A DNA stretch of 64,000 bases from Chrysomallon squamiferum (GCA_012295275.1 CM022672.1:16043125-16107124), one strand, 5' to 3'; counted from the first letter of the stretch, positions 25,580-37,624 are shown. The notes: generated by a model from the sequence alone, not told the origin. Program-made: numbers and translations.

Positions 25580-25775
25580 GACACTATCTTCATACTTTTA
25601 AGTTTAAACAGGTAAGAGAGGAAATACATAGTCACTGTCAAACTATCTACATTTCTTTTCTGAATAGCAACAAGTGATGTTTTAAATCCACCTTCCCATA
25701 GGCAGGAAATGATGCACTATTACCTTTGAAAAACCAGTCACGGGACACTGGCTGGAATGGAAAATGGCACAATGG
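25580..25775 (-). mobile_element. Best-preserved molluscan SINE body, minus strand
   Basis: The reverse complement reads TTTTCCATTCCAGCCAGTG, TCCCGTGACTGGTTTTTCAA, AGGTAATAGTGCATCATTTC, CTGCCTATGGGAAGGTGG, ATTTAAAACATCACTTGTTG, CTATTCAGAAAAGAAATGTA, then a CCTCTCTTACC segment. It follows the recalled core from TTCCAGCCAGTG through ATCCCTTGCTGCTAAT..AAAATGTAG to GTTTCCTCTC with few gaps. This copy is the main evidence for a molluscan source. The head further 5' (towards 25940 on the plus strand) is not clearly tRNA-like. Confidence 0.8.
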
Positions 25776-26638
25776 TCGCACTGAGAAGGACTGATCTTAC
25801 AGTCCACACTGTGTACGAGCACTGAGCTCTGTGAAACCCACTTACAGCCCACCTGAACACATAAAAGTTGTGAGATATCTTTAAAAGCTGTAATAAAACA
25901 AACTGAAACGAAACACTCAAGCAGGTCAGCATGCTTCAACTTTCACTGCCTGCCATCAGCAGTATTAAAATAAAAACACAACAAAAACAATTCTTTTGTA
26001 GTTTATCTTCCACTTCCCAGCTCTCGCTGATAAAAACACCATTACTCCATGACCATGTTTGTTTTTAAACACCGGCAGTGTATTTATTTATGTGTGTGTG
26101 TGTACGTATATCAGTGATATTGCCCAGACAATGAACTTTTAATACAAAACTCTCCTTTGTTTCTTTGAAGTCCAGGTTACAGTCCAAGCCTTTCTGTCCA
26201 TTCTGGTTTTCTGAAACACAGCTTATCTGTGACAAGCCAATCTCTATCATTAATTTTATTTTCAGCCTATAGAAGTTTATACTCCCCTCTGACTTTTGAA
26301 ATGCTATAGCTGGTAACATGTAATACAGATGTACGATAATTTTATTTATATCTCAGCTAAAGTAGAGCTGCTGCTGATGCTGTGGAGAAGATAGAGGAAA
26401 AGCATTTTGTGTTCCGATATAAACACAGATTCAGAGAAAGAGTATGAGAGAAAGAAAGAGAAGATGGACTTAAGAAGAGGGAGATAGGGGAACAGAAAAA
26501 AATGAAAAGAAAACAGAAGGAATGAGTGGGAAAACTGACACAGATACACACTGAAACATATACAGAGACACCCATACTTGTATGCACACACAAACACACA
26601 CACACATACATACACAAATATATTCATACCCTCATAAA

Positions 26639-26662
26639 CACACACACACACACACACACACA
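26639..26662. repeat. (CA)12 microsatellite
   Basis: Perfect array in a wider CA/TA-rich tract (26540-26665). Confidence 0.93.
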
Positions 26663-26864
26663 TTCAGACAAATATAACAATAAAGAAATGCCTGTACACT
26701 TTTACTAATTGTTTCTCTTATGATCTGTTTACACTTAATTACAAATCCAATATTTTTACACTATTTTTTTTTTTCTACTTCACTGTTCTCCACAGTACAA
26801 ACTGCAAGACAAACATGAACCATCATCCTCAAACAAAAATGTGTAAAAGTTTAGCCACAGTGAT

Positions 26865-27120
26865 GTCGGGAAGCTGCGAATGCGTTTCAGCACACGAGCA
26901 GTTTTCGGATAATTCACCAGGCATTCGCAGAGCGGTAGCGGGACTATTGAAAATGTATACAGAGGATTATCCGAGAACAAATGTGCTCTGCTCCAGTAAT
27001 GAGTGGACTTTGTTCAAGCAATGAGCCAATATTTACACAGCTAACAGCAGCGCTGGGGCTCCCTTCGCATCATGTGAGAGAAACGAGGTGCAAACACGTC
27101 GCCGTAGCAGATGTTAAATG
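26865..27120. promoter_or_regulatory. CpG-rich island, candidate promoter or regulatory element
   Basis: About sixteen CpG dinucleotides lie in roughly 250 bases (for example gtcgggaagctgcgaatgcg, ttcgcagagcggtagcggg, cgtcgccgtag), while the window around is nearly CpG-free. The block ends beside a (GT)/(GA) compound microsatellite. A 69-codon open stretch on the plus strand (26815-27024) crosses it but resembles nothing I recognise. An unmethylated promoter or a conserved enhancer are both possible. Confidence 0.35.
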
Positions 27121-27154
27121 ACAGACACACGTGTGTTGTTTTCTCTCTGAGTGC

Positions 27155-27240
<86 letters not shown>
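27155..27240. repeat. (GT)9-(GA)34 compound microsatellite
   Basis: GT units to 27172, then a perfect GA run from 27173. It is complementary to the (TC)46 array at 28929-29020, about 1.7 kb away. Confidence 0.96.
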
Positions 27241-27245
<5 letters not shown>

Positions 27246-27639
27246 TATCTGTGTGCATGTGTGTGAGTCTAAGAGTGTGATTGAATAAGACAGAAAAATA
27301 GAGAAATAAAGAGAAAGAGGGAAAGATGGTAACAGTTGTAATCAAAATGAACAGTCAGAAAAAAGAACTAGTAATGAAAGAGAAAATTTAAACAAATAAG
27401 ATAGTTATACATTTTGAGAGAAGAGTGAGAAAAAAAAAAAAGAGGTAAAGAGAAAAAGACAAAACCAGTTAATACTGTGAGGAGAGATAGGGAAAAAAAG
27501 ACAGATGAGACAATTTATTTCTTTTTGATATAAATTAATTATTGTTGTACTTCTTTCATCTGATTCAGAATAGTAAAAATCAAAGACATTATTTTGACTT
27601 GAAAACATTCCCCTTCTAACAAAATGTTGACCTTGGAAC

Positions 27640-28140
27640 TGGGAGGCCATTTTTAATGAGAATTTTATTTAGGAATTTTTCTAATACATTCCCATCACAA
27701 ACCTCTGCCTTTACTCTTCCTTGCACAGGCACAACCAGCAGGCAGGCACAACCAGCAGGCAGCCCCAACCCCCAAGTCACAACCTCCGTCAAGTTTGTTA
27801 CTAATGTCAAAACTGTCATCCTACATTAGCCAGGCAGAATGGAATACTTTACCCCCTCCAGATCCTCTCCAAGCCAATGACCAGACCCTTCTCACCATAT
27901 GGGAATCCTCAGCAGTTGATGGTCATCGGTCTGTTAATAGTTGACCAGCGGTCAGAGCCTGGTCAAGTGGATGTAATCTTGTATTAAATACAGTGACTCC
28001 ATGTAGTTTTGTTTGTTTTACATCCCTCCCTTTGAAACTGAAGCACTCAGCAGATACTTGGGAACTGACTGCATTTCTGTGCGTTTTAAAAAGAAAAGGC
28101 CCAGAATGATGAAGTGCTTTGGTAGTCAAAACAAACCCAA
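27640..28140. other. Mixed-sequence block, possibly an old interspersed repeat
   Basis: The block is richer in G+C and holds a short direct duplication of 'ggcacaaccagcaggca' (27728-27762), then 'ccatatgggaatcctcagca' and 'tgaccagcggtcagagcctg'. No complete frame or splice-bounded exon was found. It may be a relic of a transposable element. Confidence 0.3.
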
Positions 28141-28925
28141 TGACTCAGAAATTGGTTTAAAAAGCATAGTTAGTTTAATGAGCTGATTATTATCTGGATG
28201 TAATTTGTTTTTTCTTGTGATGAAATCATCCTGCATTAATTAACCACTCTTCCTAATATAACATATTATCACAAAAGCATTAAGAATCATTTTCTGCCAA
28301 AGTTAAAAATTTACAGCATTTGAAATGCATATGAATATGTTTTTATATGAAATTTATTTCATGCTTTAGAACAAACACCCAATCCACTGGAAAATTATGT
28401 ACATTTTTTTTTATTTAGGATGACTGGATATCAGTCTGGTAGATTGTACAACAATAATTTAGTACAAAATCAAATCTGTCAACTGAGTACACTTCTAATG
28501 TTAATAAGAATATTAACATTCTTAACAACATGAAATGTTCTTGATAGCTGTTAAATGATTGAGGCTTAATTAGGCCAAATTTTGCACAGTCTGTGTCAAA
28601 CTCTGTCTGATTGGTATGTGAATTTTGTAACAGAATGGAACCACTTGTTGCATTTAAAATGAATACAGAACAGCAAAACTCTCTTCTCTTTAATTGAAAC
28701 ATAATGAAATTTGCATCAATTTACCTTCCCCTTTTGCCACATTTTCGTAACCTATATTCCACTTCCAAAAATAGATTTTAAGATAAAAAACACAATTCCT
28801 GAAACTGTTTCTGGTCTGTGTTGTATCTTACAGGATACAGAACTTAATACTATATTTATCTTCTGAAATGGGTCTGCTGGTATTTGAAATGAGTCACTTT
28901 ATAGAAGTTGGTTGAAAACTAATGG

Positions 28926-28928
<3 letters not shown>

Positions 28929-29024
<96 letters not shown>

Positions 29025-29045
29025 ACACACACACACACACACACA
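28929..29045. repeat. (TC)46-(CA)11 compound microsatellite
   Basis: A perfect 92-bp TC array to 29020, a TTTC interruption, then CA to about 29045. Confidence 0.97.
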
Positions 29046-29501
29046 GACAGACCATATATTGCATTAAAATATTCATTCACATCTTTTCTCATGTTTAATC
29101 AACTATTAACCAGGATACTCTGCCAAATATCACCAATGTAATAAAAACATGATATTTTATCTGTTGTTGTAGACTGATTAATATTTTTTTAAATAACAAC
29201 ACAAACTAGAGAGTATCAACAAGTTAATTTACATGCAATAAAGTGCTGAAATGAAAAATAAACAATCTGAAATTTCCCAATGTCTTATATATATGCAGAA
29301 AAATAACATAAAATAAAAACTAAATTAAACGAAAACAATATAAAAATAATAATAATAATAAATAAATAAATAAAGTAAAATAATAATCTTTTCAAAACAT
29401 ATATTCTTACAGAGAACAAAGCAACATTTTATCACCAAATGTAAAATTATATACATAGATATATTTTAAGAAAATAAAATTAAAAAAAAATTAAAAAAAA
29501 A

Positions 29502-29542
<41 letters not shown>
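29502..29542. repeat. (AAT)13 microsatellite
   Basis: AAT array followed by AAAT units. Confidence 0.94.
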
Positions 29543-29547
<5 letters not shown>

Positions 29548-29948
29548 AAACAAATAAATAAATAAATAAATATGAGAAAACATCAGTTCAAGAACACAAA
29601 GTAATGTGATTTTTCAATGTCATCTCTGGTATTAGCTTCAGTTAATAAATGACATAATTTATCAGCCCTGAAGACAAAAACACTTGTAACCTCTACGTTT
29701 TTCTTTTTTTTTAAATTGACCTAAAAACACAAAGAAACAGAGATAAATTACTTTCTTCATGTCCTTAATAAGTGTCTACAGTTATTTGTTTTAGTTTACT
29801 GAAATCTTTTGTCTGAACAAAAAGCCAAACATTCATGAAAAAATTATCAGTAGTTTAGTATCTGTTAAATTATCCTAATATATTCTAGATAATATATTCA
29901 AAAAATACTTTGTGTTTATTATTATTATTATTGTTATTGTTATTATTA

Positions 29949-30001
<53 letters not shown>
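29949..30001. repeat. (TTA)17 microsatellite
   Basis: TTA array of about 51 bases. It is the reverse complement of the AAT array at 29502-29542. Confidence 0.94.
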
Positions 30002-30003
<2 letters not shown>

Positions 30004-30202
30004 GTAGAAACAGAAATACAAATAACAAAACATCATTAAAAAAAGAAATACAATTCTAGTTGTGACTTTAATGGACAATGATGATAAGCGTCTCTTTGAA
30101 GTAATAGTGTATATCTGTATTTGTGTGTGGTATGTGCATGCATGTACATACATGTGCCCCAAAAATGAATACTATGTTTGTACATATATGTAAATATGGG
30201 TG

Positions 30203-30229
<27 letters not shown>
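30203..30229. repeat. (TA)13 microsatellite
   Basis: Perfect TA array in TATG-rich DNA. Confidence 0.94.
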
Positions 30230-30233
<4 letters not shown>

Positions 30234-30609
30234 AACATACCAAAATGTATGTGTGCATATTTGCATATATATACATATGAATTTGACAGATATGTATGTA
30301 TAATTATGTACGTATGATATATATGTTTGTATTATACAAACAGTCCATTGTGTGTGATACACATATTCTACAGTGTGGGATGTAATTAGGCATGCAGACA
30401 TTAGACTTATCGAGTACCCAGTCTTACACGCTTGGTTCTGTGTCAGTTATCACAAACCAAGAGGTGCGTATCAGGTATGCATAATAATTTTACCACACTT
30501 TCTGGCCTGTTCTTAATTAATTTGAACTCCAACAGCAGCGAATGCAAATGAACACACAGTTTCATATTACTGACGTTTGAATTTGTCTTATGCATCGGTG
30601 GATATAAAA

Positions 30610-30774
30610 ACATACACACACACACATACACACATATATATATACATATACACACACACAAATACACACACACATACACACATATACATATATACACACA
30701 CAAATACACACATATATACACACAATTACTTACATATACACACATATGCATGCATGTATGCATACGTACATATG

Positions 30775-30806
<32 letters not shown>

Positions 30807-30812
30807 TATAAT
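30610..30812. repeat. Interrupted CA/TA-rich microsatellite tract
   Basis: CA, TACA and TA units mixed over about 200 bases, with (ATAC) units at 30777-30800 and TA at 30799-30811. It gives stop-free peptides of repeated H, T, Y and I residues that are not genes. Confidence 0.85.
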
Positions 30813-30944
30813 TGTGTGTGTGTCAGTGTATGCTTTTAAATGGGTTTATATACATATGAAATGAAATAAAGATATGAGGATTCTGTAATCTGACTTGCTT
30901 CCATACAACTTCACCTGCTGTGTCTTTCTTACTTTCTCTATTCT

Positions 30945-30946
<2 letters not shown>

Positions 30947-30992
<46 letters not shown>

Positions 30993-31020
30993 GAGTAATT
31001 GAGTGTGTGTGTGGAAAGAA

Positions 31021-31064
<44 letters not shown>

Positions 31065-31094
31065 GAGTAACTGAGTGTGTGTGTGGAAAGAGAA
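30947..31094. repeat. 72-bp tandem duplication built from (CA)n and (GT)n arms
   Basis: Two copies of the order (CA)20-22, AAGAGTAAyTGA, (GT)5, GGAAAGA. The word aagagta starts at 30991 and 31063, 72 bases apart. Inside each copy the CA array and the short GT run are complementary around a 12-base loop. Confidence 0.95.
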
Positions 31095-32276
31095 ATGTCT
31101 ATAAACATTTCAGACAGATAAATAATACACATGCACAATTTTCTATATCTGCATTCTTTTTGTTTCCAGATATATAGTTTTTCTTTCTTGTTTTAAATGT
31201 ATATTAAATAACTAGAAAACAAACATGGCCACTTGTCAGATGTCTCAAATGTATTTACAGACATTCCTAGGGAAATAATTCAAATTGTTTGTTTTTGTTA
31301 TTATTATTTTTGTGGTTTCTTTGTAGAAGTATTTATTTTATTAAATGAAAAAAGTAAAGATTTTAAAAAGAAATTAATGGAACATTTTCTGAAGCAGACA
31401 GACAGTGAGACAAACTGACAGACAGACAGATTATATATCAGGCAGGCAGACAGACAGAGTCAAACATAAAATAAAACAAAATAAAATAAAATAAAATACA
31501 AATAAATGCTAAACCAAACTGTTTGTTTGTGTATACCTATACCAGTCTGTGTAAAAACTCTAAATCGAATCACTACCTTTATTTAGACTGGGTGTCTATC
31601 TAACAATATATTAACACTAAACCAGCCTAGGTTTTTGTCTGTCTGAGTGCAGCCCATGAAGCAAATGAAAGACAAAAAGTGTTTATTTATGTATCCCTGT
31701 ATCAAGCAATGTAAATAAACTAATACAAATCTCCAGCTTTATTTACATAACAACAGAATAAGCCAACAATACACAAAACTACTTGTTTGTATATTCAATG
31801 AATAGGCCATGGACCAAATATCAGATGTATTCTGTTATAAATAAAACTATTATATATATGTTACATTTTTATTTATATACATGTATAATACATTACGTTG
31901 ACATTATACATAGCTGTTTATTTATGTACACCTATGTATAATTACATTACAGTAACAATATATAAAACTATTTATGTATAATAAATTCCACGATTTTTTT
32001 TTTTTAATTTCACTTTTTCTTCTTTATACTTGAAAATTATAATCACTACACAATTCAAAACTAATCTGTTGACATAAGTTTCAGACAATAAAAATCTTAT
32101 TACCAATTATTTCTAAAATTATAGCTTCTTTTATCAAGTATTATATTTATTTTATTATTTGTTATAAAATGATTTTATATTTTTCATTTTTATTTATTTA
32201 TTGTTTATTGTTTATTTATTTTCATTTTACATTTTTAAATATTATTTTCTCTTTATTTTTATCTTTCTTTTAAACA

Positions 32277-32318
<42 letters not shown>
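32277..32318. repeat. (AAT)14 microsatellite
   Basis: Perfect AAT array. Confidence 0.94.
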
Positions 32319-32357
32319 TCACTGTCATAAAATAGCAAAAGTTCCCCCAAATTAAGA

Positions 32358-32360
<3 letters not shown>

Positions 32361-32391
<31 letters not shown>
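32361..32391. repeat. (TG)15 microsatellite
   Basis: TG array followed by CTGT units. Confidence 0.94.
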
Positions 32392-32392
<1 letters not shown>

Positions 32393-32640
32393 TGTCTGTC
32401 TGTAAATATATTACAAAGTTCTGCAGAATGAATGCAGTTTGAGACAGCGATATTTTATGACTAAATACTGTAAAGGACAAACATTCTGAATATGCAAGAA
32501 AAACAGGTATTTAATTTAATGATAAATTACAAACAAGGGTGGAGACAGCAGATATGCAAATATTACAGCATATACTGTTTCTTCTGCTTCTTGTCTTATC
32601 ACTGTGTGTGTGTGTGTGTGAGTATGGCTATATGTGTCAG

Positions 32641-32667
32641 TATGTATGTATGTATGTATGTATGTAT
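32641..32667. repeat. (TATG)n microsatellite
   Basis: Tetranucleotide array of about 27 bases in GT-rich DNA. Confidence 0.9.
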
Positions 32668-33186
32668 ACGCATGATTATGGGTTCATTTATCTGTATTTA
32701 TATACATATCTGTTTTTATGCATGTGTGTGCATGTGTGTGCATCCATGCATGTGAGTACGCATTGTGTGTGTAGTTAATTATATATTCATATTCACTCTC
32801 AGCTATGAATGATGTAAAACCATAAACTCTTTCAAAATGTTTATGACAATGTGCTCATAGTTGCCAAAGTAATTTACAAAACATCCCATCTCACTTGTTT
32901 TACTGCATCAGTGTAATAATAAATTCCTGCATTCTGGCAAATCAACAAAAAACATCAAAGGAAGGAAAGGGTTTGCCGTGTTATTTATTGAAATTATTTC
33001 TGCTGGAGAGCTATTAGTGCTGTTACAATTTTCTAGAATTACCACAACACTTCTGAGAAAGATCTGAAAAAGGAATTTCTTTTTCCAAGCATATCATTAA
33101 TTTGTTATTAAGAGCAAAGATGTGATATCTGATGAAAATCAAGGGTATTAAACATGGTCAGTAATGGAAGATTACAAACAACTTAC

Positions 33187-33233
33187 AGTTCGGCCAATGT
33201 CAATGTCATCATCAAGCAACTCCAAGTCGAATT
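33187..33233 (-). CDS. Candidate internal coding exon, 47 bp, acidic peptide, gene unknown
   Basis: Read on the minus strand, this block follows a long pyrimidine tract ending TTCTTCTTTCAG and is followed at once by the consensus donor GTAAGT. One frame (two bases completing a codon from the previous exon, then 15 codons) reads FDLELLDDDIDIGRT and ends at phase 0. A second frame is open but gives a composition less like protein, and the third has a stop. Base use is more mixed than in the AT-rich flanks. The peptide is strongly acidic and has no catalytic motif, so it could be a linker or a short amphipathic segment. The phase matches the exon candidate at 657-691 on the same strand, which would be downstream. 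I do not recognise the protein. A chance pair of splice-like sites remains possible. Confidence 0.55.
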
Positions 33234-33519
33234 CTGAAAGAAGAAAAACAAAAATGATTTAGTAAAGCATTTACCTGAAGATTGTGTTTAAAATGATAAG
33301 TAAAATACTGCTTATATATTTCTGTTTTTCTCAACACAGACAGACACAATTTATAGTCCATACATACACATATAATTGCTCAGAACAATGTTATTATGAT
33401 ACTAGTAAAACAAACATGGTGACTTAAATCAGTATAGCAGCTTTTATGAAATCCAAAAATCACTTTTCCTTCTTGTCAACAGCAAACTGGTCAAATAAAA
33501 ATATTACGCTTGTTTTTGT

Positions 33520-34110
33520 GTTTTTTTCAACAACATCCAAAGAGTGGAAGATACATAACAAACGATAGTGTGATAGTAAATACATGATATATTCTGTGGC
33601 TGCAATTTAGTTCCCAGTAAATAGATAATTGTTAAAAGATTAATGTTTTCTCAGCAATATTCAAAGAACAGAAGATACACAACAAAAGGTAGAAGGGTGG
33701 TAAATACAAGATCTATTCTGCAGCCATCTTGAATTTAGGTCGTTTTCAAGAAATGTGTAACTGCTGAAAGATTAATGTTTTCTCACAAGTATAAATAAAA
33801 TAAATGCAGCTGTAAGATGGCAAACACATCACAGACATTTAGCAGTTATATTATATTTTTTCAACAATTGTTTTTTTCTAAAGATTTAACAGTCAACTAT
33901 AATAATCTTGATTGGATTCTGCATGGCAGCCATCTTGCATTTTGTTTCTGTTCCAAGATTCCACTAAAGAAAGAATCATATTTCCTCTGCAAATATCTGA
34001 TTATTATTACGACTGATGACAATGTTGCATTTTTCTTCAATTTTCTAAAGCCGAGAATTGTTCTATGATAATTATTTATAGATCTTGGAGATGGTGAACA
34101 TGGCTGATGT
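33520..34110. repeat. Degenerate repeat family, spacing about 124 to 206 bp
   Basis: 'caa.atccaaaga..ggaagataca.aac' occurs at 33531 and 33655. 'attaatgttttctca' occurs at 33639 and 33771. 'attctgcagccatcttg' or 'attctgcatggcagccatctt' occurs at about 33715 and 33917, with a weaker form ('ttctgtggctgc') near 33592. Spacing varies because copies carry insertions. The array starts about 300 bases beyond the candidate exon at 33187-33233, on its upstream side in the minus-strand sense. Confidence 0.7.
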
Positions 34111-34199
34111 TTTATTTTAGGTCTTTTATTTTTACATTTATACAATGACCAAAGATGCAAATAAATAAAAAAAGATTTCTAAAGATGTATGAAACAGGT

Positions 34200-34620
34200 A
34201 AATAGTTTATTAATTTTCCATAGACAGCCCATGACTACAATTGTTCACTCAAATCAAAGCGACAACAAACACATGCAATACCTCTTTATTAACATAATTA
34301 AACATAATCACACCACACCAATAGCAGTTAATAATTTGGAAATTCTTGTCAAAACCAGCTGACAACCACCACCAGTGAGATTTATCAGCAAAAGACCATT
34401 AAGGCCTTATCGTATGTCTATTCTATTCAGCTTATCTTGTGCCATCTTTGACGAAAGCTTTCAGAAAGGAAGCCACTGTCAAGATAAGATGGTGTAATAA
34501 CGTTAATGTCTGTTGCCAAACACTGCAGAATGTTCAATTACCAGGCTAATAAGCCGAGTTACATGCACCCCCTGCAGTCCATGCTCCCTCTAACACTGTT
34601 TCCATTTACAGGAATTAATA
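34200..34620. promoter_or_regulatory. Possible regulatory island with inverted GATA-type sites
   Basis: A stretch of about 400 bases without simple repeats. CTTATCTTG (34431-34439) and CAAGATAAG (34480-34488) are exact reverse complements and contain GATA-factor-type AGATAAG cores facing each other. Other homeodomain-like words (taattta, caatta) surround them. It lies about 1 kb from the candidate exon at 33187-33233. The regulatory role is inferred. Confidence 0.35.
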
Positions 34621-34629
34621 AAGTATTTA

Positions 34630-36230
34630 TTGTTATGAAGCATCTTTAATATACAAACACAAAATGTATTTATCTGAGGTATCTGTGGTGTACTGCATGT
34701 TTATATGAAATAACTACTACACACTTTTTAAATGTATATCAGCAGACAACAATATATAGTGTATGTAAGTTAAATATCTAAAGTCGTCAGTGTATTTATA
34801 TTAAATATCTATAATATTCAGTGTATTAGTATAAAGTATTTACACTTTTCTTTTCTACAAAATTAAAGATCTAAATTTATATATTCTTTAGTTAATTCTT
34901 TTTAAAATCCTTTTCCATTTTTTCTGGTTCAAATTTACATTTATTTAAAAAAATAAAAATAAAAATATTAGTCTTCTTCCCCTTCCATTTTAGATTTTTT
35001 CAAAGATGCACGCTACAAAAAAACAAAAAACAAAAAAAATCCTATACCTTTCTTTATTTTTCATTCCAAATTTTATAACTTTTCAAAGTTGGAGGCTGCA
35101 TCTATTCATCATCTTTGCAGAATAAAGGAAATTATAACATTTATCTGTGAATGATCAGTCAGCAAAATGAAATACACTGAAAGCATTTCACAGTTAGCAG
35201 TGAAAAGAACGTGTGACTAGGAATTTTGCTTATTCTTTATTTTGATTACTTTTGACTTCTGCTTGTTTTATGGGTTTGGCAGACATTTTATTTTCTTCAG
35301 ACAGCAAAAAAACTGACAGCACCATCACATCAGCTTCTTCAAGTAAATGGATGTGAACAGCTCCATAACTGAACAGTGCTGGCATAAAGTTACTCATTAG
35401 TTCCACCATTCAGTCAAAGTTGAAGTTTTCATTTTAAAATTTGTGTTTATTTATTCATTTCATTTCATTTTTGGGGGGGTTTGTTATTAATTATTTTATT
35501 TTATTATTATTATTTAATATTATGATTATTATGATTTTTGTTTGTTTGTTGGAATGACATAATATAAGGATCACAACAAAATGCCATTAAAAACATACAT
35601 ATTCTTTATTAATTTTTTTTTATTAGTTTATTCATTTATTTATTTTATTATTATTACTGTTTTTTCATTGAGGATTGTGGTTTAAATGTCTAAATAATTT
35701 TAAGAACTGTCTTTTTTGTTGTTCTTGCTTTTTATTTCATGAATTATGTGACACTGAATCTTTTAACATTTTCTTTTAAGCATTAATGATATAACAGTAA
35801 TTTTTGATATTGCCATTTCTTAAATTATTATTATAATGTAATATTAAAAATGTATTTATGTGCTGGTATGTAAAAGCATTCAGTTCAGTATAAAAATTCA
35901 CAATCACCTAATACAGTTATATTGTCTTCTGTTAGAAAAATCATATCTATAATATTTATACATAAAAGATTAATTCATCCAAGGCAAAAAAAAAAAAAAA
36001 AAAAAAACGATAATAAAAGTGTATGAACATAGTATTAGGTAAAGATAACAATTAAAAACAAAACCACTTCAGTAATTTTGTTTTTCTTCTGTGTTATTCA
36101 AAAACAGGCTATTATTAGAAGTGAAATTTTTATCTATGTTGAGTGTGTAAAAAAATGTTTAAACTGTGCTATTTTTAAATAGCAGCTTAACATAACTATG
36201 ACGTGAAAACTATGTAAATACTTAAGAGAT
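34630..36230. other. AT-rich DNA, no gene seen
   Basis: Low-complexity T/A DNA with a poly(A) run at 35986-36007. A mixed patch at 35100-35420 shows no exon. Confidence 0.45.
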
Positions 36231-36429
36231 AAATCTATTTCTTTCACACAGATGCTGACAGCACTACATCATCCATTTATCTTCGTCTAAAACTACACCA
36301 AAGTAGAAACCTACCTGTTCTACTAAGTAATTTGCAGGTAGCAGATACCAGTGTATCTATCCCATTAGGATAACAAAAATAAAAACCCGTTACAAAACAG
36401 ACAGAATATTTTTTAGTTTATATTACCAT

Positions 36430-36830
36430 ACATGAGCTGCTATTAGTTTGGGAAATCAGTCAGGATGTCCGCAGATGTAAATAATCCCAGTACCTATCAA
36501 ACACCAGCCAAACAGGGGTATTACTATTACAGAAACTGGCGTAAAGTTCACACGGTACACACACCAAGGTATCAAAAATATTTATTACATACAAATCAAA
36601 CACCGAGGCAAGCTCATCCACAGAAAGCTTGACAACTACGGTTGAGCGGACACAGGGGGGGGATGTATGAGAATCGGTGAGGCATGAGGAGCAATTTGAA
36701 CCTCACACAACTCTTTCATGGCTTCACAATGGCGTTGAAAAGATGGTGATTTAGCCCGCACAAAACTCTACTGATCCCAGCTCTCAAAGCATGCACATTC
36801 TTCAATGGGTGTTTGTGAAGGTGCTGAATA
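36430..36830. other. Mixed-sequence island, possible conserved non-coding element
   Basis: A non-repetitive block with scattered CpG (tgtccgcag, actggcg, cacggtac, acaccgagg, ctacggttgagcgg, aatcggtg, atggcgttg, agcccgc) between AT-rich flanks. No splice-bounded frame is found. Confidence 0.3.
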
Positions 36831-37601
36831 CATGATGAATCGGGTAACATTTGTCAAAAAAATAAAAAAAATAAAAAGAAAGAAGAAAAAAAAATGGATC
36901 TTCGTCACAAATGTTGATGACACAAGGAAAAAAAAAGAAAGAAAAAGAAGCTTTTAACACAGTTGTGGTTTCAGATTCCAACGTTTTATCAAGTGTTATG
37001 AAAGACGACATTGTGCTTTTTTTTTTTTTTGTCTCTCTCCTTACTGCTTCAACTTGCCTGCAAGACTTTTCTTCTGTTTTCTTTTTTTTTTATTCTTTCC
37101 ACCCCATCCCACCCATGTTTCTCAATATTTGTGAAGCTATGCAACAGCCACCACCTGCACTGTACATGTTGTTTGAGACACCCTGCTGGTTTGGCAAATT
37201 GGATTAAAAATGTCAAAGCACCACTCACTACTGTTTTGACAAAATTAACAAAACCATGTTGAAAAGAATTTTTTTTTTTTTTTTTAAATCTTCTTTTTGG
37301 CCGTTTGAGAGAATAATCAGTTCTCAATGAGCTAGTCAAGTAAGAAAACAGCAAATAACGTGACATATGTTTCTTTATAAGGGCTCAATCATGTTTAAGA
37401 TGATGGCAAAACAAACTTTTAAATGCAACATTTCTCTCTTTCACATACATATTGCTACTTTCATAAAGGAATGTTATATGGATGTAGAGATATTCTGGTT
37501 ACATAACTACACATACACACACACAGATATGTACTGTGTGTGTATGAGTGTTAATGTGTGTACATATGTTTTTTTATGTCTAGTTTGTATCTGTGTGTGC
37601 A

Positions 37602-37624
37602 TGTGTGTGTGTGTGTGTGTGTGT
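37602..37624. repeat. (TG)n microsatellite in a long GT/TA-rich tract
   Basis: TG core inside mixed GT/AT DNA from about 37507 to 37770, which yields stop-free but meaningless peptides on both strands. Confidence 0.9.

Larger units (their letters stand above)
29050..30030. other. AT-rich low-complexity DNA with AAT and TTA arrays
   Basis: No coding signal. Confidence 0.5.
31100..33180. other. AT-rich DNA, no gene seen
   Basis: Includes ACAG units at 31397-31457, AAATA units near 31470-31497, a degenerate 'gtttatttatgta.acct' repeat at about 31500-31990, and AAT, TG and TATG arrays. Confidence 0.5.

Noticed and set aside
28834-28879. Block after an acceptor TTGTATCTTACAG, open as IQNLILYLSSEMGLL
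   Set aside because: The only donor is GTATTT, far from consensus, and no neighbour supports it.
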